A stretch of 56,195 nucleotides of DNA from Streptomyces longispororuber (GTDB taxonomy: Bacteria; Actinomycetota; Actinomycetes; Streptomycetales; Streptomycetaceae). Location: positions 1 to 56,195 of the forward strand of contig NZ_BNBT01000044.1 of assembly GCF_014656095.1 (NCBI RefSeq), in the 5' to 3' direction. The notes below the pieces were generated by a model. The model saw only the letters and a program-made list of their open reading frames with translations, was not told where the DNA came from and ran no database searches. The stretch's first letter is position 1. The number at the start of each line of letters is the position of its first letter. Shown piece by piece: positions 24,478-32,057 of the stretch. Made by a program: the position numbers and the translations under genes.

Positions 24478-25155
24478 CTAGGACTTCTCGAAGCGGAAGC
24501 CGACGCCACGAACCGTGGCGATGTACCGCGGATTGGCCGCGTCATCCCCCAACTTCTTGCGCAGCCACGAAATGTGCATGTCCAGCGTCTTGGTGGAGGA
24601 CCACCACGTCGTGTCCCAGACCTCACGCATGAGCTGGTCCCGGGTGACGACCCGCCCCGCGTCCCGCACGAGCACCCGCAGCAGGTCGAACTCCTTGGCC
24701 GTGAGCTGGAGTTCCTCCTCCCCCATCCAGGCCCGGTGCGACTCGACGTCGATGCGTACGCCGTGCGTGGCGGGCGGCTGCGCCGGCTCCGAGGCGCCGC
24801 GCCGCAGCAGCGCCCGTACCCGCGCGAGCAGTTCGGCGAGGCGGAACGGCTTGGTGACGTAGTCGTCGGCCCCCGCGTCGAGCCCGACGACGGTGTCGAC
24901 CTCGTCGGCGCGCGCGGTGAGGATGAGGATCGGCACCGTGTGCCCCTCGGCGCGCAGCCGCCGGGCGACCTCCAGGCCGTCCATGCCGGGCAGCCCCAGG
25001 TCGAGCACGACCAGGTCCACGCTGCCCTGCAGCCCGGCGTCGAGGGCGGTCGGACCGTCCTCGCGCACTTCGACCTCGTAGCCTTCCCGGCGCAGTGCGC
25101 GGGCCAGCGGCTCCGAGATGGACGCGTCGTCCTCGGCGAGCAGTACACGGGTCAT
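24478..25155 (-). CDS. OmpR/PhoB-family response regulator
   Basis: 225 aa from ATG 25155, at the true receiver start MTRVLLAEDDASISEPLARAL. Receiver domain: acidic pair EDD, phospho-acceptor Asp in VVLDLGLPGMDGLEVARRL, Thr in ILTARADEVDTV, Lys in DDYVTKPF. C-terminal winged helix: ELQLTAKEFDLLRVLVRDAG, REVWDTTWWSSTKTLDMHISWLRKKLGDD, YIATVRGVGFRFEKS. No good ribosome-binding site, so possibly leaderless. Upstream partner of the kinase at 22658-24028; target genes unknown. Confidence 0.95.
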   Translation of the reverse strand: MTRVLLAEDDASISEPLARALRREGYEVEVREDGPTALDAGLQGSVDLVVLDLGLPGMDGLEVARRLRAEGHTVPILILTARADEVDTVVGLDAGADDYVTKPFRLAELLARVRALLRRGASEPAQPPATHGVRIDVESHRAWMGEEELQLTAKEFDLLRVLVRDAGRVVTRDQLMREVWDTTWWSSTKTLDMHISWLRKKLGDDAANPRYIATVRGVGFRFEKS

Positions 25156-25573
25156 GGGGTGATGGTAGTCCGCGACGGACAAGCCCCGAAGGCTGATCGC
25201 ACGGTGATCGCCGAGCCCGGCCCCGGCCCGTCGCGGGGGCATCCTCGGTGCGCCCCCGGGGGCGGCGCGGGAAAACCACGCGGCAGCGACACGTCAGGAC
25301 GCACGACAGCCCGCCCGGAACGCGATACGACGACAGCACCGGAGCAACGCGGAACGCGACGCAGCCAGGACGAGGGACGGACCCGAACGCGACGCAGCGA
25401 GAGCAGGGCACGGCCCCGACGCAACGCAGCGAGAGCAGGGCACGGCCCCGACACGACGCGGCGAGGACACGGCAAAGCGACAGCGGAACGCACCACGACA
25501 ACCGCCCCCGGCAACGCGCACCGCGACCCCTCGGCTACGCCCCGCCAACGCGGCGCCCCGCCCCACCCCGCAC
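25156..25573. other. Intergenic region with direct repeats, no gene supported
   Basis: Between the response regulator and the palindrome-rich leader of the transporter. It holds a direct repeat of about 30 bp (cores GCAGCGAGAGCAGGGCACGG near 25395 and 25427) and related A/C-rich sequence. Open frames here are repeat translation only. Confidence 0.5.
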
Positions 25574-25768
25574 CCCGGAAGATCAAGTTCCGGGATGAGA
25601 TCCTTGGGGACATCTCACGGACACCTTGGAATGTGCGAGGTTGGTTCCAAGGTCACCTGTGATCCATGTCTCAAGTCCTTCCAAATCACGCTCTGTGGTG
25701 TCGTATGGTGGCGAGACGCCTGTAGCACTACTCAAGGACCTTTGGCCCGCTATTGCGCGCCAAGGGTC
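25574..25768 (+). promoter_or_regulatory. Dense series of inverted repeats upstream of the POT transporter
   Basis: Perfect inverted repeats lie in line: CCCGGAA-N7-TTCCGGG (25574-25594), TGAGAT-N10-ATCTCA (25596-25617), ACCTTGGAA-N13-TTCCAAGGT (25623-25653), and one-mismatch GACCTTTGG-N14-CCAAGGGTC (25737-25768). The last two share CCTT..GG / CC..AAGG arms. The stretch is AT-richer than its surroundings. It could be a structured 5' leader RNA, a multi-operator promoter or an unannotated small RNA; nothing in it matches a riboswitch I know. Confidence 0.45.
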
Positions 25769-26006
25769 TCTTCTGTGTGCGGGCTGGTGTTCGCCAGCCT
25801 GGAAGGAATGACCTGTGGTCGGGCCCCGTACGCGATGAGGCGTCGGGGTGTGGATCTCGGTGTCTCCGTCTCTCGTGTCCGCGCGCAGCGGGACGAAACC
25901 CCCGTCAGGCGAGGGGGCGGACGGGACGGCGCCGGTGCCGACCGCCCCCACCGGGCGCGCCCATGGCGTCACGCCACACGCGTCCCGACACCACGAGGAT
26001 CGACCC

Positions 26007-27494
26007 ATGGCGACCAGCCTGACGAAGGACTCGGCCGGCTCCGGCACCGAGAAGACCTTCTTCGGCCACCCCCGCGGCCTGGCCACACTCTTCATGACCG
26101 AGATGTGGGAGCGCTTCAGCTTCTATGGCATGAAGGCCCTGCTCCCCCTGTACCTGGTCGCGCCCGGCGGCATGAACATGAATGCCGCCACCGCCACGGC
26201 GATCTTCTCGATCTACATGGCGATGGTGTACCTGCTCGCCATGCCGGGCGGCTGGTTCGCCGACCGCCTGTGGGGCCCGCGCAAGACCATCACGATCGCC
26301 GCCCTGGTGATCATGGCCGGTCACGTCACCCTCGCCCTGCCCGGCCAGGCGATGTTCTTCCTCGGCCTGGTCCTGGTCGCGATCGGCTCCGGCCTGCTGA
26401 AGGCCAACATCTCCACGATGGTCGGCCACCTCTACGACGGCCCGGACGACCCGCGCCGCGACGGCGGCTTCACGCTCTTCTACATCGGCATCAACCTGGG
26501 CGCCTTCATCGCGCCGCTGGCCATCGGCACGGTCGGCGAGAAGGTCAACTGGCACCTGGGCTTCGCCCTCGCCGCCGTCGGCATGGGCCTCGGCCTGGTG
26601 CAGTTCCTGCTCGGCGGGCGCCACCTGAGCGAGCGCAGCGCCGTCGTCCCGAAGCCGGTGGAGAAGCCGGAGCTCATGGGCCTGCTCCGCAAGGCCATGC
26701 TGTGGGTCATCGCCGCGGTCGTCTTCTACGGCGTCACGGTCGCCACCGGCGTCTACACCCTGAACTGGGCGACGGTCCCGATCGCGCTCCTCGGCCTGGT
26801 CATCCCGATCACGGTGCTCGCGCGCATCAAGCGCGACAAGGAGCTGTCGCGGGTCGAGCAGTCCAGGATGACCGCGTACATCTGGTTCTTCGTGGCCGCG
26901 GCCGTCTTCTGGATGATCTTCGACCAGGGCGCGTCCACCGTGGCCCTGTTCGGCAAGAACTCCACGGACACCTCGATCCTCGGCTTCGACTTCCCGGTCT
27001 CCTGGTACCAGTCGGTCAACCCGGTCCTGATCATGGCGCTGGCCCCGGTCTTCGCGTGGCTGTGGCTGGCGCTGAACCGCAGCGGCAAGGAGCCGAGCAC
27101 GGTGGTGAAGTTCGCCTCCGGCCTGGTCCTGATCGGTGCCTCGTTCTTCGTCTTCCTGATGCCGCTGACCATGGCCGCGGACGGCGAGAAGGTCGGCGCG
27201 TACTGGATGGTGGCGATCTACTTCATGCACACCGTCGGCGAGCTGTGCGTCTCCCCGGTCGGCCTTTCGGTCACCACGAAGATGGCCCCGCAGAAGTACG
27301 CCTCGCAGATGCTGGGCGTCTGGTTCCTCGCCGTCACCGCCGGTGACTGCACCACCAGCCTGCTCTCCACCGCGGGCGTCGACCTGAACAAGACCGGCGT
27401 CGTGGGCATGGAGGCGACGCTCGCCGTCATCGCGGGCCTCGCGGTCTACATGTACCGCAACAAGGTCAAGACGCTCATGGGCGACGTGAACTGA
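26007..27494 (+). CDS. Proton-dependent oligopeptide transporter (POT/PTR family)
   Basis: 495 aa integral membrane symporter importing di- and tripeptides with protons. ATG 26007 has GAGG 8 nt upstream. The family signature TEMWERFSFYGMKALLPLYLV (ExxER and FYG motif) is in the first helix, followed by GWFADRLWGPRKTI and GLLKANISTMVGHLYDGPDDPRRDGGFTLFYIGINLGAF, the PTR2 motif region (abridged). About 14 hydrophobic segments; ends MYRNKVKTLMGDVN. Monocistronic, with a terminator after it and an unusual palindromic leader upstream. It may supply peptides to cytosolic dipeptidases such as the M19 enzyme, but that is inference. Confidence 0.93.
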   Translation: MATSLTKDSAGSGTEKTFFGHPRGLATLFMTEMWERFSFYGMKALLPLYLVAPGGMNMNAATATAIFSIYMAMVYLLAMPGGWFADRLWGPRKTITIAALVIMAGHVTLALPGQAMFFLGLVLVAIGSGLLKANISTMVGHLYDGPDDPRRDGGFTLFYIGINLGAFIAPLAIGTVGEKVNWHLGFALAAVGMGLGLVQFLLGGRHLSERSAVVPKPVEKPELMGLLRKAMLWVIAAVVFYGVTVATGVYTLNWATVPIALLGLVIPITVLARIKRDKELSRVEQSRMTAYIWFFVAAAVFWMIFDQGASTVALFGKNSTDTSILGFDFPVSWYQSVNPVLIMALAPVFAWLWLALNRSGKEPSTVVKFASGLVLIGASFFVFLMPLTMAADGEKVGAYWMVAIYFMHTVGELCVSPVGLSVTTKMAPQKYASQMLGVWFLAVTAGDCTTSLLSTAGVDLNKTGVVGMEATLAVIAGLAVYMYRNKVKTLMGDVN

Positions 27495-27534
27495 CACCGC
27501 CGCCGCGCGTACGCCGTACGAGCCGTACGAACTG

Positions 27535-27566
27535 AGGGCCGCCGCACCACCCGGTGCGGTGGCCCT
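27535..27566 (+). terminator. Terminator after the POT transporter
   Basis: Fourteen-bp stem with one mismatch, AGGGCCGCCGCACC / GGTGCGGTGGCCCT, and a 4-nt loop. Confidence 0.7.
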
Positions 27567-27613
27567 TGGCGTTTCCCGCCGCCCGGCGGGGCCGGGCCGT
27601 GGACCATCGGGGC

Positions 27614-28474
27614 ATGACCGTACGTCGTACGCTCCTGACCCTCGCCCTGTGCGGCGCCCTGCTGTCGTCCGGCACCGCCGCGGAGGCGTCCCGCCCGGCC
27701 GCCGGGCCGCAGCCGCCGCGCACGCACGCCTACGGCCCGCACCCGCGCCAGACGATCACGGTGTACGGCACCGGCGGCCCGGCCCTGGTGGTCCTGCACG
27801 GCGGGTCGTGGGCGCGGGACACCGACTGGAGCGGCTGGTCGCGGTGGTTCGCCGCGCGCGGCTTCACGGTGTACGAGACCGACTACCGGCTCTCCTCGGA
27901 CGCGGTCTGGCCCGCGCAGCGCACCGACGTCCTGGCCGCGCTGCGCTGGGTCGCCCGGCACGCGGGGCCGCGGGCCGGGAAGCCGCTGCTGCTGGGCTCG
28001 TCGGCGGGCGGGCACCTGGCGGTGAGCGTCGGCGCGTACGGCGAGGGCCGGGCGTACGCGCGGGGCGTCGCCGCGCTGTCCCCCGTGGCCTCGCCGTACC
28101 GGGCCTGGCGCGACGGCATCCGGCCGGACGCCCCGCCCGAGCGGCGGGGTCTTGCCCGGGCGGCGGAGCGGCTCGCCGGGTGCGTGCCCGATCGCGCGGG
28201 GGCGCGGTGCCGGGAGCTCTGGAGTGACATGACGGCCGCCTCGCACGCCTCCGGTGCGCGGGACGCTCCGCTGTACCTGGTGCACTCCGCGGGCGACTTC
28301 GTGCCGCCCGCGCACTCGGCCGAGCTGGCCGCGGCCCAGCGCCGGGCCGGGCTGTCGGACGTGACCGTGCGTACGGTGCCGGGTGCCGCGCACGGTGGGC
28401 CGCTGCTGCGGGAGCGGGGGCTCGCCGAAGGCGTTCTGGCGTGGTTGCGGGCTCGCGCCCGCGCCCGCGGGTGA
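27614..28474 (+). CDS. Secreted alpha/beta hydrolase (esterase/lipase-like)
   Basis: 286 aa from ATG 27614, where a signal peptide begins (MTVRRTLLTLALCGALLSSGTAAEA). Mature protein has the oxyanion motif VVLHGGSW, nucleophile elbow LLGSSAGGHLA (Ser), acid in LVHSAGDFVPP (Asp) and base in VPGAAHGGP (His), so the catalytic triad is complete. Resembles carboxylesterase/acetyl-xylan-esterase-like BD-FAE families. Exported, possibly cleaved. The two internal cysteines (AGCVPDRAGARC) suggest a disulphide. Monocistronic; the gene is followed by 360 bp of repeats. Substrate unknown. Confidence 0.88.
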   Translation: MTVRRTLLTLALCGALLSSGTAAEASRPAAGPQPPRTHAYGPHPRQTITVYGTGGPALVVLHGGSWARDTDWSGWSRWFAARGFTVYETDYRLSSDAVWPAQRTDVLAALRWVARHAGPRAGKPLLLGSSAGGHLAVSVGAYGEGRAYARGVAALSPVASPYRAWRDGIRPDAPPERRGLARAAERLAGCVPDRAGARCRELWSDMTAASHASGARDAPLYLVHSAGDFVPPAHSAELAAAQRRAGLSDVTVRTVPGAAHGGPLLRERGLAEGVLAWLRARARARG

Positions 28475-28521
28475 GGTACCGCTGCCGCGGTGGCTCCCCG
28501 TCCTGTGCTGCCCTCCGCCGG

Positions 28522-28832
28522 CCTGCGGTGGTGTGTCGGCCGTCCGCCGTCCCTGGCTGGGCGCGCAGTTCCCCGCGCCCCTTACGGGCGCCCTCCCCGG
28601 GCCGAGGGCCCCGCCGGGGGCGGTGGCGTTTCGCCGCCCCCCCCTGCGGTGGTGTGCCGGCCGTCCGCCGTCCCTGGCTGGGCGCGCAGTTCCCCGCGCC
28701 CCTTACGGGCGCCCTCCCCGGGCCGAGCGTCCCGCCGGGGGCGGTGACGTTTCGCCGCCCCCCTGCGGTGGTGTGTCGGCTGTCCGCCCGTCCCTGGCTG
28801 GGCGCGCAGTTCCCCGCGCCCCTTGCGGGGCG
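28522..28832. repeat. Three ~120-bp tandem copies of a Streptomyces intergenic repeat
   Basis: The core GCGCGCAGTTCCCCGCGCCC occurs at 28561, 28682 and 28802, so the period is 120-121 bp. Each core includes a hairpin of GGGCGC / GCGCCC type. The same core is common between genes in many Streptomyces. It fills the gap between the convergent esterase and exported-protein genes; no gene is supported. Confidence 0.8.
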
Positions 28833-28834
28833 CC

Positions 28835-29494
28835 TCAGCCGGGTGCAGTGGTTCGGTGTGTTCGGGGGGTGCGGGCGGTGAGCAGGCTGGTTGCGCGGAA
28901 TGCTGTCGCTGTGGTCACCAGGGTCAGGAGGGTCCAGAACAGGGTGACGCCCCAGGGGCGGCCGACCTTCCATGGGTGTTCGGCCAGGAGTTCGGTGTCG
29001 TGGCGGAGCGAGACCAGGTGGTCGCCGTGGGCGCCCGGCGTCAGCTCCACCGGGAGGCTGATCGTGGCCTCGCCGCCGGGGGCGACCGTGCCGCGCCACC
29101 GCTGTTCCTCCCAGCGCGGGGCCCGCACGCCACGGGAGGCGCCGATCCGGAAGACCGGGTCGACGACCGGCCTTGAGCCCCTGTTGCCCACGGTGAGCAC
29201 GAGCCGGCGCGAGGGCGCGGCGCCGAACCACGTCAGGATGCCGTCCGCCCCGTCGAGACGGGGCTCCCCGAGGACCGCGAGCCGGCCGCCGCGCGGCTCC
29301 GGCAGCGCCCGGGGCCGCCACCCCGTGCCCGAGACGGTGCCCGGCCCGCCGGTGCCCGCCTGGGTCCTGGAGAGGGTGACGGCGGGCCCCTGCGGGTCCG
29401 CGGCGGCCGGGCCCGGGGCGGTCACGGCGTACCCGATGAGCACCAGGACCACGGCGAGGGCGTACGCGCCCGGCCGCCTCCGCCATAGCCTCAC
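28835..29494 (-). CDS. Exported protein with C-terminal membrane anchor, unknown function
   Basis: 219 aa from GTG 29494 (GGGAGG 6-7 nt upstream). Signal peptide RRPGAYALAVVLVLIGYAVTAPGPAAA, an extracytoplasmic beta-rich domain of about 150 residues (RRLVLTVGNRGSRPVVDPVF, ISLPVELTPGAHGDHLVSLRHD, typical of immunoglobulin-like folds), and a C-terminal helix VTLFWTLLTLVTTATAFRATSLL. Topology resembles small membrane-tethered surface proteins. It lies 58 nt downstream of the LPxTG-type gene at 29553 and is probably co-transcribed, so the two may act together at the surface. No family recognised. Confidence 0.75.
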   Translation of the reverse strand: MRLWRRRPGAYALAVVLVLIGYAVTAPGPAAADPQGPAVTLSRTQAGTGGPGTVSGTGWRPRALPEPRGGRLAVLGEPRLDGADGILTWFGAAPSRRLVLTVGNRGSRPVVDPVFRIGASRGVRAPRWEEQRWRGTVAPGGEATISLPVELTPGAHGDHLVSLRHDTELLAEHPWKVGRPWGVTLFWTLLTLVTTATAFRATSLLTARTPRTHRTTAPG

Positions 29495-29552
29495 CGCCCG
29501 CCTCCCGTCCCCGTGACGGCGCCCGGCGGCGACCCGCCCGACCGGGCCGCGC

Positions 29553-30290
29553 TCAGCCCCGCGCCCGGTTCCGCCGCGTCAGCCACAGCACTCCGGCCAC
29601 GCCCGTGAGCAGCACGGTGCCGCCGAGAGTGCCGAGCGCGAGGGTGGAGTCCGCGGGCCCGGTCCGCGGCAGCTCCTCGCCGCCGGAGGGGGTGTCCCGC
29701 GCGCCGTCCGACGCGTCGGAGCCGGAGCCCGCGCCGGGCGCGGAGCCCGCGTCGGAGCCGGAGCCCGCGTCGGAGCCGCCCGCTTTCCGCACGTCCAGGG
29801 TGAGCGACGGCTTCGGGTCGTTCGCGGGGGTGCACGTGGTCGTCGTACCGAGGGCCTTGATGGTGAGGACCCCGGCGGTGAAGGTGACCTTGCCGGACTT
29901 CTTGGGCGTGTACGTGCCCGTCAAGGTGCTGATCTTGATGGGGGCGTTGGCCGGGACGGGCTCGGCGTTGGGCGGCCCGGACACCGCGACGGTGCCCTGC
30001 TCCGCGCCGCCGAGCTCGATGACCGCGCTCGGCTTCATCGCGCCCTTTCCGAGCTCGACGGGGCTGGAGGAGACGCCCTTCTGGAAGGACATCGTGAGCT
30101 TGTGGCCCGTGCCGCTCCTGGTGCTCTTGATGTCGATCGGCGAGACGGCGCCCTTGTTCCCGATGGGCGTCCTGCACTGGTAGTCCACGTCCTGGACCTC
30201 GGCCCGCGCGGCGGGCGCGGCCAGCAGCAGGGCCGATCCGGCCAGAGCGGCGGTGACCACGAGCGCGGCGGGCTGTTTCTGGTACGACAC
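29553..30290 (-). CDS. Secreted protein with LPxTG-type cell-wall sorting signal
   Basis: 245 aa. Signal peptide (ALVVTAALAGSALLLAAPAARA), then a beta-rich domain with two cysteines (YQCRTPIGNKG and TTTTCTPANDP, likely one disulphide), a Gly/Ser/Asp/Ala-rich linker (about 170-205), and a sorting signal: LPRTGPAD, hydrophobic helix LGTLGGTVLLTGVAGVLWL, and RRNRARG tail. The LPxTG-helix-positive-tail order predicts sortase attachment to peptidoglycan; most Streptomyces substrates use LAxTG, so LPRTG is notable. No sortase gene is in the window. Function of the folded domain unknown. Confidence 0.82.
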   Translation of the reverse strand: MSYQKQPAALVVTAALAGSALLLAAPAARAEVQDVDYQCRTPIGNKGAVSPIDIKSTRSGTGHKLTMSFQKGVSSSPVELGKGAMKPSAVIELGGAEQGTVAVSGPPNAEPVPANAPIKISTLTGTYTPKKSGKVTFTAGVLTIKALGTTTTCTPANDPKPSLTLDVRKAGGSDAGSGSDAGSAPGAGSGSDASDGARDTPSGGEELPRTGPADSTLALGTLGGTVLLTGVAGVLWLTRRNRARG

Positions 30291-30407
30291 CTCGTCTTCC
30301 CCTCATGCCGTGGTGCGGGCGGATCCGTGCCGCGGGGTCGCGCAACTGACGGCACATCAGATCGGGCGCTCAAGGTACGCCGGGGACCTTGTCGAGGGAA
30401 GACATGG

Positions 30408-30441
30408 GGACGCGCCGGATCCGTGCGGATCCGGCGCGTCC
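30408..30441 (-). terminator. Strong hairpin downstream of the anti-sigma gene
   Basis: Perfect 15-bp stem GGACGCGCCGGATCC / GGATCCGGCGCGTCC with a GTGC loop. It lies about 130 nt beyond the stop of the minus-strand anti-sigma gene, separating it from the exported-protein operon. Confidence 0.75.
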
Positions 30442-30540
30442 TGAAAGAGCCCGAAAGAGCCCGGGAGAGCCTTAAGGAGCCCGAAAGAGCCCGGGAGAGC
30501 CTTAAGGAGCCGAGGGAGCCCGAAGGAGCCCGAAAGGCGT
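30442..30540. repeat. Tandem GAGCCCGAAA/GAGAGCCTTAAGG repeats
   Basis: A 30-bp unit (AGCCCGAAAGAGCCCGGGAG then AGCCTTAAGG) occurs twice from about 30449, with shorter variants on both sides. It sits between the anti-sigma stop codon and its terminator hairpin. Confidence 0.7.
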
Positions 30541-30570
30541 GAGGTCGCCGGTGTCGTCCGGGGGCGTGCC

Positions 30571-31083
30571 CTAGCTCGGCGCCTCCAGCTCCGCCCACAC
30601 CGTCTTGCCCGTCTCCCCGGGGTTCCGGACGACGCCCCAGTCGAGGCAGAGCCGCTGCACGATGAACATGCCGTGCCCGCCGGGCCGCCCGGCGCGGTGC
30701 GGCGTGCGCGGCGTGGGCTGGCCGGCCCCGCGGTCGGAGACCTCGACGCGGAGCACCTTCCTGTCGCTGTCGCAGGACAGGCCGAGCTCGTCGGGCCCCT
30801 CCGCGTGCAGGCAGGCGTTGGTGACCAGCTCGGAGACGACGAGCAGGACGTCCTCCGCGGCGGCCCGGCGGTCCGCGGTCGCCGCGGGCAGCCAGCCCCA
30901 GGCGTGCAGCGCCTCGCGGGTGAAGTCCCGCGCGAGCGGCACCACGGCACTGGCACCCTCCAGGCTGAGTCTGCGGACCTGACGGCCCGCGGGCCCGGGG
31001 GCCGGGTGCGCGGGAGCGTCCGCGACAGCGGCCTCCGGGTCCGGGCCACGGTCGCCCGGCGAGTAAGGCCGGGTGGCGCTCAT
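30571..31083 (-). CDS. prsI: Anti-sigma factor, SpoIIAB/RsbW-type serine kinase (PrsI-like)
   Basis: 170 aa from ATG 31083 (GAGGTGAA 8 nt upstream). GHKL ATPase fold: N-box SELVTNACLHAEG, G1 VSDRGAGQP, G2 GGHGMFIVQRL. Such proteins bind a sigma factor and phosphorylate the STAS partner, a partner-switching switch. The STAS protein (31415) and the SigB/F/G-type sigma factor (32058) are adjacent, and the set matches the sigI-prsI-arsI locus described in S. coelicolor. The name is by position and family, not by alignment. About 55 N-terminal residues are a Pro/Ala-rich extension. Confidence 0.82.
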   Translation of the reverse strand: MSATRPYSPGDRGPDPEAAVADAPAHPAPGPAGRQVRRLSLEGASAVVPLARDFTREALHAWGWLPAATADRRAAAEDVLLVVSELVTNACLHAEGPDELGLSCDSDRKVLRVEVSDRGAGQPTPRTPHRAGRPGGHGMFIVQRLCLDWGVVRNPGETGKTVWAELEAPS

Positions 31084-31414
31084 CAGCACTTCACCTCACC
31101 GACAAGAGGACTCTCGACAAGTGACGGGCCTCGGCCCCCGGCGGCGGGTCGCTGGCCCACCCGGCCGCTCCCGGCCGCTTGTCGTTTCTGACGTTTGTTG
31201 TGTCATACGGACCACCGGCCGCCGGACACCGGCCGCCGACGGATACTGGGTGACTTCTGCCCGGCCGATCCGTGCGGACACCCATGGATTCTGCAGATAC
31301 CGTGTGGCGCCCGTAACGCATTGGTCACAGAGTGACGGCTGACGCATAACGCTTCACTTCATACGTCCCACTGTTTCCCACGCGTCTCACGCTCCCCACG
31401 AAAACAGGTGGCGC
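31084..31414. other. Intergenic gap between anti-sigma and anti-anti-sigma genes
   Basis: 331 bp, AT-richer than average near 31200-31400. The promoter of the anti-sigma gene must lie here unless the STAS gene reads through. I see no convincing sigma-B-type GTTT / GGGTAC pair and no gene. Confidence 0.4.
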
Positions 31415-31783
31415 TCAGTCGGCGAGCGCCGCTTCGAGCGTCTCGTGGACGGTGAAGACGGCGTCCGCCCCGGTGATCTCGAAGACCCGGGCGACCACCG
31501 GCTGCATGCCCGCCAGATGCACCGCTCCGCCCGCCGCCTCGGCCTTGAGCCGGGCGCCCAGGAGGACGTTCAACCCCGTGGAGTCACAGAACTCCAGCCG
31601 TGAGCAGTCCACCACGAGGCGTGAGAAGCCCTCGTCGACGCAGCTCTCCAGCGGCTCCCGCAGCAGATCGGCGGTGTGGTGATCGAGCTCACCCACCGGC
31701 GTCACGACGGCACCGCTGCCCTCTTTCCGGACTTCCACCAGAAGCCGGCCCCTGTGTGCACTGCCGACCGTCCCGCGGTCCAT
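31415..31783 (-). CDS. arsI: Anti-anti-sigma factor, STAS domain (ArsI-like)
   Basis: 122 aa from ATG 31783; the frame extends far upstream but homology starts here, with GGAAGAG near the start. STAS domain with the phosphorylatable serine in LEFCDSTGLNVLLGARL (D-S-T-G), preceded by GELDHHTADLLREPLE and followed by VHLAGMQPVVARVFEITG. In partner switching the unphosphorylated form captures the anti-sigma factor and frees the sigma factor; the anti-sigma kinase inactivates it by phosphorylating the Ser. Divergent from the sigma gene at 32058. Confidence 0.85.
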   Translation of the reverse strand: MDRGTVGSAHRGRLLVEVRKEGSGAVVTPVGELDHHTADLLREPLESCVDEGFSRLVVDCSRLEFCDSTGLNVLLGARLKAEAAGGAVHLAGMQPVVARVFEITGADAVFTVHETLEAALAD

Positions 31784-32057
31784 GCCGTCACTCTCTTCCG
31801 ACCGTCGTGAGTTGTTCCCTGACGCGCGCCGTGGCGCACGATGACGCCCTTGAACATTACGCCTTCCGTACGCCTCGGGGTACCCGAACATCCCCCCGAA
31901 TTCGGACATTTCGTCACCAAAGCCACTTGCGATGCCTCCGCGGAAGCGGGTAGGGGTAGAAGAGACACCACTCGACCCGGACGGCCATGGAGGCGCCGCA
32001 CACCGCAGTGCACGTAGTGGCATCGGCAGCCATATGCCGAGAACGATGGAGGACACC

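Noticed and set aside
22428..25148. A 906-codon open frame over the two-component genes
   Set aside because: It is on the same strand but in a different frame from both the kinase and the response regulator, and is Arg/Pro/Gly-rich, typical of a shadow frame in high-GC DNA.
25626..25811. A 61-codon open frame in the palindrome-rich region
   Set aside because: No ribosome-binding site, overlaps the inverted repeats and resembles no family; structure explains the region better.
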